From Ruminiclostridium herbifermentans (GTDB taxonomy: Bacteria; Bacillota; Clostridia; Acetivibrionales; DSM-1351), in NCBI RefSeq assembly GCF_005473905.2, contig NZ_CP061336.1, forward strand, positions 1,348,501 through 1,412,500: a DNA stretch of 64,000 nt. The letters run 5' to 3'. The notes under the pieces are model-generated. The model was not told the origin of the DNA, did not search any database, and was given only the letters and a program-made list of their open reading frames with translations. How positions within the stretch are numbered: the stretch's first letter is position 1; each line of letters begins with the position of its first letter. Of this stretch, positions 46,049 to 56,116 are shown one piece after another. Both the position numbers and the translations under genes were made by a program.

Positions 46049-46768
46049 TTGGAAACTAAAGGCAAGGTTCACTCCTTTGAAACATTTGGAACAGTAGATG
46101 GTCCTGGAATTCGGTTTGTAGTATTTATGAAAGGCTGTCCGTTAAAATGTAAGTACTGTCATAACAGAGATACCTGGAGTGCTGAAGGCGCACAGCTATA
46201 TACTGCCGAGGAGGTTATGACTGAAGTTCGGAAATACAGGAATTTCATAGATTCCTCAAAAGGCGGTATAACTGTTAGTGGTGGAGAGGCTCTAATTCAG
46301 CCTCAGTTTATTTTAGAACTTTTCAAAAAGTGCAAAGAAGAAGGAATTCATACAGCAGTGGACACTTCTGGATATGTAAATGTTGAGGATGTCAAGGAAG
46401 TAATGGAGTACACTGACCTTGTACTGCTTGATTTAAAGCATGCGGATGAATTGAAGCATAGGGATCTAACAGGTGTTGATAATGAAAAAATTAAACGCTT
46501 TACGGAGTATTTGTGTGATATTAACAAGCCTGTTTGGATTAGATATGTTTTGGTACCAGGGTATACAGATGATGAAGAGGATTTATTAGCAGCACATGAT
46601 TACTTAAAGAATTTTAAAAATATTGAGAAGATTGAGGTACTGCCTTATCACTCAATGGGTAAAGTAAAATGGGAAAATCTCAACGCAGAATATCCCTTAG
46701 AGGGTGTTAGAGAACCTACAGCTGATGAGGTTGAGAGAGCACAGAGAATTTTGAGGGGTGGAGAGTAA
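46049..46768 (+). CDS. pflA: Pyruvate formate-lyase activating enzyme
   Basis: A 239-residue radical SAM enzyme that installs the glycyl radical on pyruvate formate-lyase under anaerobic conditions. The iron-sulfur motif is CPLKCKYCHNRDTW near 30, GGITVSGGEALIQP near 72, and DTSGYVN, LLDLKHAD and VLVPGYTDDEEDL follow in the expected order. The start is TTG with GGAGGG upstream. It is the short form without an extra ferredoxin domain, typical of true PFL activases. The lyase gene itself is not in the window. Confidence 0.94.
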   Translation: METKGKVHSFETFGTVDGPGIRFVVFMKGCPLKCKYCHNRDTWSAEGAQLYTAEEVMTEVRKYRNFIDSSKGGITVSGGEALIQPQFILELFKKCKEEGIHTAVDTSGYVNVEDVKEVMEYTDLVLLDLKHADELKHRDLTGVDNEKIKRFTEYLCDINKPVWIRYVLVPGYTDDEEDLLAAHDYLKNFKNIEKIEVLPYHSMGKVKWENLNAEYPLEGVREPTADEVERAQRILRGGE

Positions 46769-46842
46769 GAATATAAGTTCAGTGTATATATTCAATACTA
46801 TGTAATTTACCATAAGTAAATAATAAATAAAAAATATCAAAT

Positions 46843-46903
46843 AAAAAGTACTAAACTTTCAATAAATTGGGCAAGCTATTTATTGTTATTTAGTACTTTT
46901 TGT
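46843..46903 (+). terminator. Hairpin with T-run just before the glucan synthase gene
   Basis: AAAAAGTACTAAA (46843-46855) pairs with TTTAGTACTTTTT (46889-46901), and an inner CAATAAA/TTTATTG stem extends it. It terminates pflA but ends only 34 bp before the next start codon, so it could also act as an attenuator for that gene. Confidence 0.75.
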
Positions 46904-46936
46904 TTGAAAAAAATTTGATAAAAATGGTGAATACAT

Positions 46937-49900
46937 ATGAATATATATATCTTTTTAATAATATTTTTGGCTGTGGCATTAATTTCTGTTATTTTAATAT
47001 GGGTTAAAAATCTTAATAGGTTTCAGTTTCAGATTGAGGATATTGTTTTGTCTGCGGATGAACTAGAGAAACATGCGGAGAGTCTTGCAAAGGTTCAGGA
47101 GACATCAAAACGCAAATATGCAATGAAAAGAATAACTAGAAGAATTGAGTCAAAGTTTCAGTACATTTCCTTAACCTACAAAAGGTTTAATGAAGATGCT
47201 TCAGCAGGATTTCCTATACCGCCGGCAGCAGAGTGGCTGCTTGACAATTTCTATATAATCGAGGAACAAAAAAGCATTATTGTCAGAGAATTATGTGACT
47301 TAAAAAAGGCACTGCCAGTAATAACTGAAGGAATATATTCAGGTTTTCCTAGAATATATACAATAGCTATTGAGATTGTGTCTCATATTGACGGAAATGC
47401 TAACGAAAAGGTCATAAAAGACTTTATAACTGCTTATCAGAGATATAATTTTTTAACAATTGAGGAACTATGGATGCTGACTCTGATGGTTAAAGCAGCT
47501 TTAATTGAAAAGCTGTGGGTTGTATGTGAGAAAATGAATTCAACTCATCAAGATTGGCATAAGGCAGAGCAGACACTTGAAATTGTTAACGACAATAACC
47601 CGTCAAATGATACCTGTGAAAATTTTTATTCAATGATAGAAGAGTTAGATGATATAACACCTGCATTTGTGGAATATCTTATTAAAAAATTAAGAAAAAA
47701 GGGTTCAAAAACTCTTTGGATGATACAATGTATAGATGGCATTCTTGCACAGAAGAGCACCACTACAGATAATTTAATTTCAATTGACCATTTAAATCAG
47801 GCAGTAACTCAGGTGTCTATTGGAAATGTAATAAATAGTTTGCGTAGCCTATCGGGCTTTGACAGCACTGCGCTTTTTGAGGAATTAAGTGAGGTAGAGA
47901 GAATATTAAAGCAAGATCCTTGCAATATATATTCTAAAATGGATTTTAATTCGAGAAATCAATATAGAAATATTATTACAAAGTTAGCTGATAAATTTAA
48001 AACTACAGAGATTCATGTTGCAAGACTATGCTATGAACTTGCTGAAGATGCAGTTAATACGGGAAGTCAAGAGACATCAGCTGACCATATAGGATATTAT
48101 CTTATTGGGAAAGGGCAAAAGGCTCTGTTTGAAAGCTTGAATTCAAAATCAAAGAATGCAGTTAGATATAAAAAGTTGAATGAAAAACATTCTGTAAATT
48201 TATATATATCAGCAATTATCTTATTTACTATAGCAGTTGTTCTTATTCCGTTGATATATAGCCTTAATAGAGAGACAAAAGTAGAAGATATATTTGCTGT
48301 TATTCTGGGAATATTTGGATTGATTCCTGCTAGTGAAATAGTTATATCCATAATTAATAACTGCTTGGGGAATTTTATAAAACCTGCAAGGCTGCCTAAG
48401 CTAGAGTTAAAGAAAGGAATACCTCAGGAACTGGCTACAATGGTAATAGTTCCAACTCTTGTTCCTAATGTTAAAAGGACTCTTGACTTAATTGATAATC
48501 TTGAGGTTTTCTATTTAGCAAATAAAAGCGATAATATTTATTTCTCACTAGTTGGAGATTTTAAGGACGGCAACGAAGAAACCTCATCAGAGGACAAGGC
48601 TATAGTTGATGCAGCTTTAAAAAGAATACGAGAACTAAATAAAAAATATTCAACTGAAGGAAATGATATTTTCTTTTTATTCTGTCGTGCTAGACAATTT
48701 AATAAGCAACAGAATAAATGGCTTGGATGGGAACGAAAAAGAGGAGCAATTATTGAATTTAATAGATTGCTTCGTGGAGACAAAAATACAAGCTATATAT
48801 TTAACAGTGTCGATATAGATGAATTGCCGTATATTAAATATGTTATTACACTAGATGCAGATACCCAATTACCTCTTGAATCAGCAGCACAGCTGGTGGG
48901 GACAATAGCACATCCTTTAAACAGAGCTGTTTTTAATGAAGAGAAAGGTATTGTTACAGATGGTTATGGAATACTTCAGCCTAGAGTTGATGTAAATATT
49001 GAAAGTGCCAATGTATCATATTTCACTAAGGTGTTTGCTGGACAAGGTGGAATAGATCCATACACCACCACTGTTTCCGATGTTTATCAAGACACCTTTG
49101 GAGAAGGTATTTTTACTGGAAAGGGTATATATGAGCTTGATATTTTTCAAAAGGCTTTGGATAATATAATTCCTGAAAATACTATTCTTAGCCATGACCT
49201 GCTGGAGGGTAGTTATTTAAGGACAGGACTTGTTACAGACATTGAACTGATAGACGGATATCCTTCTAAGTATAACTCCTTTATGATGAGACTGCACCGC
49301 TGGACAAGAGGAGATTGGCAGCTATTACATTGGATATTTGGTAAAACACCAGTTACAAAACTATCTAGATGGAAAATGTTTGATAATCTTAGGAGAAGTC
49401 TGCTTTATCCAACATTAATAATTGTATTATTCTTGAGTTTGACTCTGCTTAGAAATAGTATTAATGCGTGGATTTGGCTGGATATTGTTGCGCTATGCTC
49501 ACCTGTTGTGGGATATTTTGTGCACACAATATTAGGATGTAACTACAAAGTTTACATTACGAAACGAAAAACTATTGTTTTGACAGGCTTCAGCGGTATA
49601 TTGGTGCAAATTGGTTTGCTTTTGGCATTTGCACCATATCAGGCATATTTAATGACTAATGCTATTGTTAAAACTCTTTATAGGGTGTTGATTTCTAAGA
49701 AAAATCTGCTTGAATGGATTACTGCAGCAGATATGGAATTGGCGCTAAAAAATGATTTAAGCAGCTATTACAGAAGAATGTGGTTTTCGCCTGTTTTTGG
49801 AGCAGCAGTTTTGGTTGTTTGTCTATTCTTAGCAAGGGATTATATTTGCTTGGGTGTGGCCTTTTATATTTTATGGCTTCTAGGACCATATATTGCATAC

Positions 49901-52900
49901 TTCATTAGCAAACCTATATGTAATAGTAATAATGCTTTAAGCAATGAAACTATAAAGGATTTTAGACTTTTATCAAGAAAAACTTGGTTTTATTTTGATG
50001 AATTTGCAGGAATTAGTGATAATTATCTTCCTGCTGATAATTATCAGGAGGAACCATATAAAGGAGCGGCCCATAGAACCTCTCCAACTAATATAGGGTT
50101 ATTACTGGTGTCAAATCTGGCTGCTAGAGATATGGGATATATAAACACTGTGGATTTGCTAGATAGAATTGAGAATACAATTACAACTATAGAAAAACTA
50201 GAAAAGTGGAATGGACATCTTTTCAATTGGTATAATACAGTAACCCTTGATATACTTCGTCCAAAATTTGTTTCAACTGTTGACAGCGGAAACTTCGTGG
50301 GCTATTTAATGGTCTTGAATGAAGGCTTAAAGGAATATAGAAATAAGCCTATATATGACGAGGCAGTAATTGAAGGTATTTTTGACTTATTAGAACTTTG
50401 CAATTTGGAAATTGACAAAGAGAAGCCTTATTTTGACATGGTAAGGCTTAAAAATATTGCTCAAAACACCTACAGCTCAGACACAAGTGTGAATGTTAAA
50501 ACTGTTAATGTCAGGGCAGAAGCCGTTAAAAAGCTAGATACGAGTATTGAAAATGATGAGGCTGTTCAAAGCATAAAAAACAGATATGAGGTGCTTTTTT
50601 CAGAAATATCAACTGCATTAAATGCTCTTATAGACAGAAATAAACTAGGCTATTTTACTAAAAAACTGGTGTATCAGGTTAATATGTACCATACTTTACT
50701 TGAAAAATACAATGACAAAATATTTAGCAGTATAGATGAAATTACTGAAAAAAGTGTTCAGATAGATACGCTTATAAATAGAATTCAGACTCTTATTGAT
50801 AATATGAAGTTCAAATGCTTGTTTGATGAGAACAGAGATCTGTTTTCAATAGGCTTTAATGTTGATGAAGGACATCAAATAAAATCCTATTATGATTTGT
50901 TTGCATCTGAAGCAAGACAGACAAGCCTTATTGCAATAGCAAGAGGTGAGGTTTCCAAGCAGCATTGGTTCAAGCTTGGAAGGAAGTTAGTAAGTATTGG
51001 AGGGGGTGCCGGCCTTGTTTCTTGGACAGGTACTATGTTTGAATACCTTATGCCTAGATTGCTTATAAAGTGTTATTCCAATACTTTAATTGAAAGAACC
51101 TATAAATCTGTTGTCAAGGCACAAATTAATTATGGATTAAGCAAAAATATTCCTTGGGGTATTTCTGAATCTTCTTTTTATGCATTTGATATAGCATTGA
51201 ATTATCAATACAGAGCATTTGGAGTACCAAGTCTTGGGCTTAAAAGGGGCTTGATAAACGATTTAGTAATAGCACCATATGCTACAATTATGGCAATAGA
51301 TATAGAGCCAGAGCAGTGCGCCAATAATATTGAAAGACTTAGGAATTTAGGTGCTGAGGGACAGTTTGGATTATATGAGGCTGTGGATTTCACAGATTCT
51401 AGGCTAAAGATGGATCAAAAATGTGCTATTGTAAAAAGCTATATGGTTCACCATCAAGGCATGAGTATGCTTGCATTTGTTAACTTTTTCAAAGACAACA
51501 TAATGCAAAGAAGATTTCATGCAATACCTGAGATAAAGGCTGTTGATGCATTAATACAAGAAAAATATCCTGCAAGTGTATATATATCTAAGGATTGTAA
51601 AGATAAGCCTAAGTATGATGTGCGGAAAAAGGCAGAAGATGAAGAAATAGTTATTCGAAGCTATAATAATACATCACCTATTCCTAAAATGCACCTTCTT
51701 ACAAATGGTAACTACAATTTGGTGCTGACCGACAAGGGTTCAGGGTACGGCAAATGCAATTCAATGGCAGTATACAGATGGATTAATGACTATATGCAAA
51801 GCAGCGGGGCTTTTATATATATAAGAAATGTAAATTCAAATGAGTACTGGTCTACTACCTATAGCCCTGTAAATACTGAGCCAGAGGCATACAAAGTTAT
51901 ATTTGCACCTCACAAAGCAGAATATATTCGAAGAGAAGGTAATATTGAAACAAATACTGAGATTCTCATAAGTACTGAGGATAATGCAGAAATAAGAAAA
52001 GTAACTATTTTTAACCATAGTACTTCTAAAAGGGTTGTTGAACTCACAAGCTATATGGAAATTGTGCTGTCGCAGCCTGAAGCAGATTCAGCCCATCCTG
52101 CATTTAGCAAGCTGTTTGTAAAAACAGAATATATAGAACAGCATAATGGACTTTTAGCAATGAGGAGAAAGAGGGATGACGTAAAGCAAACAGTTTGGGG
52201 ATATCATACTGTATCAACAGACGGAAATATTCAAGGAAAAGTGGAATATGAGACTAATCGTATGAATTTCATTGGCAGAAATAGAAGTCTTGCTTGTCCT
52301 AATGCCATGGAACCAGATCAGCCTTTATCAAATTCAGTTGGAGCTGTATTAGACCCTATTTTCAGCTTGAGAATACGAGTTTGTATTGAACCTGGAGAAA
52401 GTGAGGTGGTTAATTTCTGCATTGGTACATGTGACACCAGAAAGAATGCAATTGAAATGCTGGAAAAATACTGTGATACTTCTTCAGCAGAAAGAGTTAC
52501 TGAAATGGCATGGACCAGAAGTATTGTTGAAGCAGGCTTTCTAAATGTAAATGCCAGAGATGAAAGAGCATATTTAAAATTGCTCCCAAGGATTCTATAT
52601 GGATTGGATAGAATAGAAAGTGCTCAATACATTATAAATAATACTCTAAGCCAAAGTGAACTATGGCCTTTTGGTATATCAGGGGACGTACCCATAATAT
52701 TAGTCACAATTGCAGACAGAGATAGCTTTGAAGAAGTTCAATGGGCTTTAAAGCTGCATGATTATTTTAGACTAAAGGGATTAACTTTTGACTTGGTGGT
52801 TTTGGTTACAGAAGAAGAAACCTATAATCAGCCAATATTTGAAATGGTTAAGGATATGGCTGTATCTGGGCGCTCTTATGAGCATATTGACAGAAAGGGA

Positions 52901-55666
52901 GGCATTTTCATTAGAAAAGCTCAGCAAATGAGTTCTGAACAGAGGTGCCTGTTGTTTACATGTGCAAAGATAATAATAGATGCAGATAAAGGTATTTTTG
53001 ATTTTCTTGATGAAGATGAAGACTCAAATGTAAGGTTAGAGGATATCCCAGAATTAGTTTCTGCTAGAAAGCACGATGATGTTTCTAATAGGCTTTCCAA
53101 TAGAGACATATTTGGAAACTTAGCAAAATCAGAAGAGGCTATAAAAACTACAGAAACAAATAGAACTGTGTCTCAACCGAGAGAAAATAATCAGGATCAA
53201 GCAGAGATTACAAAGGTAGAAAAAGATTATGAGGAAGCTATTGAAGATGAATATATCTCTAACATTGCTGAGAATTTAAAGTTTTTTAATGGAATAGGCG
53301 GTTTTACTAATGATGGAAATGAATACGTAATATGCTTAAGAGCAGGGGTAACTACACCGGCACCATGGGTAAATATAATTTCAAATGATAAATTCGGCTT
53401 TATTTGTACTGAATCGGGAGGGGGATATACTTGGCATCAAAACAGCAGCCAAAACAAGCTGACTTCATGGGCAAATGACCCAGTTTCAGATACACCATCA
53501 GAAATAATCTATTTGCACAGCAAAAATACTGATGCTATATGGAACTGTACACCATTGCCTGTCAGAGAAAGTGAACCATACGTTATAAGACATGGTTTTG
53601 GATATACCAGCTTTTTGCACAAAAGTCATGGCCTTGAGCAAGAATTATTGCAGTTTGCTGCCGTAGATTCTCCTATTAAGCTAAGTATTGTAAATCTTAA
53701 AAATATTAGTAATAAAGAATTAAATATTGATGTAGCTTATTATTTTAGACCTGTATTAGGTGTTGAAGTTAGTAAAACGTCACCATATATTATTACAAGC
53801 TATGATCAGGAACTTAAAGCTTTATATATGGAGAATGTCTACAGTGATGATTTTAGAGGGTTAAGGGCATTTTTGTCCTGCTCAGAAGAGAATGTGACCT
53901 ATACGGGGCAAAGGATTGAGTTTATAGGAAATAATATGGACTTTTCTGATCCCGTAGGGATGAGAACTTCTTTAAATGGCAAGGTAGGATCAGGCTTTGA
54001 TGCATGTGCTGCTATTAAGACTACAGTTGACATTTTGCCTTATGAGAGTAAGCAAGTGGTATTTTTATTTGGGCAGGAGGAAGCTGAAAAAACTCATGCA
54101 CTAATAGAAAAATTCAAAGATAAAAATTATGCTAATGAAGAATTCAATAGAGTAAAAGAAAGCTGGTATAAAAAACTAAAACAAATTCAAGTAAATACTT
54201 CCGACTCTGCTATGAATATTTTGCTTAATGGATGGCTTCAATATCAAGTTCTGTCTTCTAGAGTATTTGCCAGAACTGGTTTCTATCAGGCAGGAGGAGC
54301 ATTTGGATTCCGTGATCAGCTGCAGGATGTTATGTCAGTTGTTTACACTATGCCTGAAATCACCAAAAAGCAGATATTACTGCATTGCCGGCATCAATTT
54401 TTAGAAGGAGATGTACAGCATTGGTGGCATGAGCAGAAGAACAATGGAATTAGAACCAGATATTCTGATGATTTATTGTGGCTGCCTTATGTAACCTGTG
54501 ATTATATATATTCTACAGGAGACTATAAAATATTGAATATTAGCGAGAACTATATACAGTCTGAACTTTTAGGAGATAATGAACACGAAAGATATGAAGT
54601 GGCTACAGTATCTGAGACAAAGGGAACAGTTTACGAACATTGTATTAGGGCAATAGATAAGAGCCTTAAATTTGGAGTTCATGGAATACCACTAATGGGT
54701 GGTGGAGACTGGAATGACGGTATGAACCTGATTGGTGCACATGGAAAGGGCGAAAGTGTTTGGCTTGGTTGGTTCCTATATTGTGTTCTTCATAAAATGA
54801 TACCTATTTGCACACATATGGGAGATTTAGAACGGGCAAATAAGTACAGAGATCATGCGACCAAAATAATTGAGGCAATTGAAAAGGAAGCATGGGATGG
54901 CAGTTGGTACAGGAGGGCTTACTTTGATGATGGAACACCTTTAGGCTCAATACAAAATGATGAAGGAAAGATTGATTCTCTTTCTCAATCTTGGGCAGCA
55001 ATATCGGCTGCTGCTAAGCCTAGTAGAGTTGAGGAGGCTATGAGCGCTCTTGAAAAGTATCTTATCGACAGAAAAAATGGCTTAATCAAGCTGCTGACAC
55101 CGCCTTTTTATGACAGTGAGTTGAATCCAGGTTACATTAAAGGATATCTTCCAGGGGTTAGAGAGAATGGAGGTCAGTATTCTCATGCGGCTACTTGGGT
55201 TATATATGCTTATACACAGCTTGGAAACGGAGAAAAAGCATGGGAACTTTTTAGTATGATAAATCCTATAAACCATGCTAGAACAGATATGGAGTGCATA
55301 ACTTATAAGGTAGAGCCTTATGTAATGGCTGCTGATGTTTACGCAGTCCCTCCGAATGAAGGCAGAGGAGGCTGGACATGGTATACAGGTGCGGCAGGAT
55401 GGATGTACAGAATTGGTATGGAGCATATTTTGGGAATTAAAAAACAAGGTAAGTTTTTGAAGCTTGCACCTTGTATTCCAAAGATGATTAAGGAATATTC
55501 AGTGAAATATGTTTTTGGTGGTTCTGTATATGAAATTAAGATAATTAATAATAGCAACAAAAATACTGGAGTAAAACAGATAAAAATAGATGAAAGGACA
55601 GTTAATTCTGATACAATAGAACTTATTGACGATGGGAAAATCCATAGGCTTGAGGCATATATGTAA
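46937..55666 (+). CDS. Cyclic beta-1,2-glucan synthase-like giant protein (GT84-glucoamylase-like-GH94)
   Basis: The 2909-residue protein has a membrane anchor at residues 3-23. Membrane segments lie near 422-445 and 453-476, then a GT84-type glycosyltransferase (about 490-810: YVITLDADTQLPLESAAQL near 634, HDLLEGSYLRTGL near 752, RLHRWTRGDWQLLHW near 786). More membrane helices run to about 1000, followed by a glucoamylase-like region near 1300-1530 (SYYDLFASEARQTSLIAIA, WGISESSFYAFD). Two carbohydrate-binding beta-sandwiches precede a C-terminal GH94 phosphorylase domain (about 2400-2870) with the catalytic Asp in GGGDWNDGMNLIG near 2590. The order is that of NdvB/Cgs proteins, which polymerise, trim and cyclise beta-1,2-glucan. 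A linear sophorose polymer is possible instead. The gene is intact, with a weak ribosome-binding site. Confidence 0.9.
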   Translation: MNIYIFLIIFLAVALISVILIWVKNLNRFQFQIEDIVLSADELEKHAESLAKVQETSKRKYAMKRITRRIESKFQYISLTYKRFNEDASAGFPIPPAAEWLLDNFYIIEEQKSIIVRELCDLKKALPVITEGIYSGFPRIYTIAIEIVSHIDGNANEKVIKDFITAYQRYNFLTIEELWMLTLMVKAALIEKLWVVCEKMNSTHQDWHKAEQTLEIVNDNNPSNDTCENFYSMIEELDDITPAFVEYLIKKLRKKGSKTLWMIQCIDGILAQKSTTTDNLISIDHLNQAVTQVSIGNVINSLRSLSGFDSTALFEELSEVERILKQDPCNIYSKMDFNSRNQYRNIITKLADKFKTTEIHVARLCYELAEDAVNTGSQETSADHIGYYLIGKGQKALFESLNSKSKNAVRYKKLNEKHSVNLYISAIILFTIAVVLIPLIYSLNRETKVEDIFAVILGIFGLIPASEIVISIINNCLGNFIKPARLPKLELKKGIPQELATMVIVPTLVPNVKRTLDLIDNLEVFYLANKSDNIYFSLVGDFKDGNEETSSEDKAIVDAALKRIRELNKKYSTEGNDIFFLFCRARQFNKQQNKWLGWERKRGAIIEFNRLLRGDKNTSYIFNSVDIDELPYIKYVITLDADTQLPLESAAQLVGTIAHPLNRAVFNEEKGIVTDGYGILQPRVDVNIESANVSYFTKVFAGQGGIDPYTTTVSDVYQDTFGEGIFTGKGIYELDIFQKALDNIIPENTILSHDLLEGSYLRTGLVTDIELIDGYPSKYNSFMMRLHRWTRGDWQLLHWIFGKTPVTKLSRWKMFDNLRRSLLYPTLIIVLFLSLTLLRNSINAWIWLDIVALCSPVVGYFVHTILGCNYKVYITKRKTIVLTGFSGILVQIGLLLAFAPYQAYLMTNAIVKTLYRVLISKKNLLEWITAADMELALKNDLSSYYRRMWFSPVFGAAVLVVCLFLARDYICLGVAFYILWLLGPYIAYFISKPICNSNNALSNETIKDFRLLSRKTWFYFDEFAGISDNYLPADNYQEEPYKGAAHRTSPTNIGLLLVSNLAARDMGYINTVDLLDRIENTITTIEKLEKWNGHLFNWYNTVTLDILRPKFVSTVDSGNFVGYLMVLNEGLKEYRNKPIYDEAVIEGIFDLLELCNLEIDKEKPYFDMVRLKNIAQNTYSSDTSVNVKTVNVRAEAVKKLDTSIENDEAVQSIKNRYEVLFSEISTALNALIDRNKLGYFTKKLVYQVNMYHTLLEKYNDKIFSSIDEITEKSVQIDTLINRIQTLIDNMKFKCLFDENRDLFSIGFNVDEGHQIKSYYDLFASEARQTSLIAIARGEVSKQHWFKLGRKLVSIGGGAGLVSWTGTMFEYLMPRLLIKCYSNTLIERTYKSVVKAQINYGLSKNIPWGISESSFYAFDIALNYQYRAFGVPSLGLKRGLINDLVIAPYATIMAIDIEPEQCANNIERLRNLGAEGQFGLYEAVDFTDSRLKMDQKCAIVKSYMVHHQGMSMLAFVNFFKDNIMQRRFHAIPEIKAVDALIQEKYPASVYISKDCKDKPKYDVRKKAEDEEIVIRSYNNTSPIPKMHLLTNGNYNLVLTDKGSGYGKCNSMAVYRWINDYMQSSGAFIYIRNVNSNEYWSTTYSPVNTEPEAYKVIFAPHKAEYIRREGNIETNTEILISTEDNAEIRKVTIFNHSTSKRVVELTSYMEIVLSQPEADSAHPAFSKLFVKTEYIEQHNGLLAMRRKRDDVKQTVWGYHTVSTDGNIQGKVEYETNRMNFIGRNRSLACPNAMEPDQPLSNSVGAVLDPIFSLRIRVCIEPGESEVVNFCIGTCDTRKNAIEMLEKYCDTSSAERVTEMAWTRSIVEAGFLNVNARDERAYLKLLPRILYGLDRIESAQYIINNTLSQSELWPFGISGDVPIILVTIADRDSFEEVQWALKLHDYFRLKGLTFDLVVLVTEEETYNQPIFEMVKDMAVSGRSYEHIDRKGGIFIRKAQQMSSEQRCLLFTCAKIIIDADKGIFDFLDEDEDSNVRLEDIPELVSARKHDDVSNRLSNRDIFGNLAKSEEAIKTTETNRTVSQPRENNQDQAEITKVEKDYEEAIEDEYISNIAENLKFFNGIGGFTNDGNEYVICLRAGVTTPAPWVNIISNDKFGFICTESGGGYTWHQNSSQNKLTSWANDPVSDTPSEIIYLHSKNTDAIWNCTPLPVRESEPYVIRHGFGYTSFLHKSHGLEQELLQFAAVDSPIKLSIVNLKNISNKELNIDVAYYFRPVLGVEVSKTSPYIITSYDQELKALYMENVYSDDFRGLRAFLSCSEENVTYTGQRIEFIGNNMDFSDPVGMRTSLNGKVGSGFDACAAIKTTVDILPYESKQVVFLFGQEEAEKTHALIEKFKDKNYANEEFNRVKESWYKKLKQIQVNTSDSAMNILLNGWLQYQVLSSRVFARTGFYQAGGAFGFRDQLQDVMSVVYTMPEITKKQILLHCRHQFLEGDVQHWWHEQKNNGIRTRYSDDLLWLPYVTCDYIYSTGDYKILNISENYIQSELLGDNEHERYEVATVSETKGTVYEHCIRAIDKSLKFGVHGIPLMGGGDWNDGMNLIGAHGKGESVWLGWFLYCVLHKMIPICTHMGDLERANKYRDHATKIIEAIEKEAWDGSWYRRAYFDDGTPLGSIQNDEGKIDSLSQSWAAISAAAKPSRVEEAMSALEKYLIDRKNGLIKLLTPPFYDSELNPGYIKGYLPGVRENGGQYSHAATWVIYAYTQLGNGEKAWELFSMINPINHARTDMECITYKVEPYVMAADVYAVPPNEGRGGWTWYTGAAGWMYRIGMEHILGIKKQGKFLKLAPCIPKMIKEYSVKYVFGGSVYEIKIINNSNKNTGVKQIKIDERTVNSDTIELIDDGKIHRLEAYM

Positions 55667-55719
55667 AGTATAAGTTGATAAGTTGATATGTTAAAAATTA
55701 TATATTTAATATTATATTA

Positions 55720-55771
55720 AGCTGCTGCTAAACAACACAGTAAGTATGAATTAGCAGTGGTTTTTTTTTTA
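55720..55771 (+). terminator. Terminator after the glucan synthase gene
   Basis: GCTGCTGCTAA (55721-55731) pairs with TTAGCAGTGG (55751-55760) and is followed by ten consecutive T. Confidence 0.8.
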
Positions 55772-56100
55772 TAAAATTTTGATTTTTTATTCTGGTAACA
55801 GTTATAATATATGGTGAAGCATGGAATTAAAGTGCGTAAACTAGTCGATGCTAGCATTTTATTTAGTTTAATGTCAAATTGGTATTGAATATATAATATA
55901 TTTTTATATTATTATATTAGTTAATGAGTTTAGCACCGCATTTTATGGGTATATTATTTTTATATGGACTAACTTGCTATGGTAATTTTATGCTATTTTT
56001 TAAAAAAGAAAGAATTGTGTCGATAAAAAGAGTATACTATATTTAAATACTATTTATGTTATGTAATTTTTAGTAATTGAGCCAGTGGTAAAATTACACA
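55772..56100. other. Intergenic region before the H-NOX receptor
   Basis: AT-rich, no gene. AAGAAAGAATTGTGTCGATA followed by AAAAGAGTATACTATATT near 56009-56045 contains a possible sigma promoter, but I could not assign -35 and -10 boxes firmly. Confidence 0.3.
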
Positions 56101-56116
56101 TTAAAGGAGAATGGAA

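Noticed and set aside
48097-55560. Long reverse-strand frames inside the glucan synthase gene
   Set aside because: They are shadows of a single uninterrupted coding frame with clear domains.
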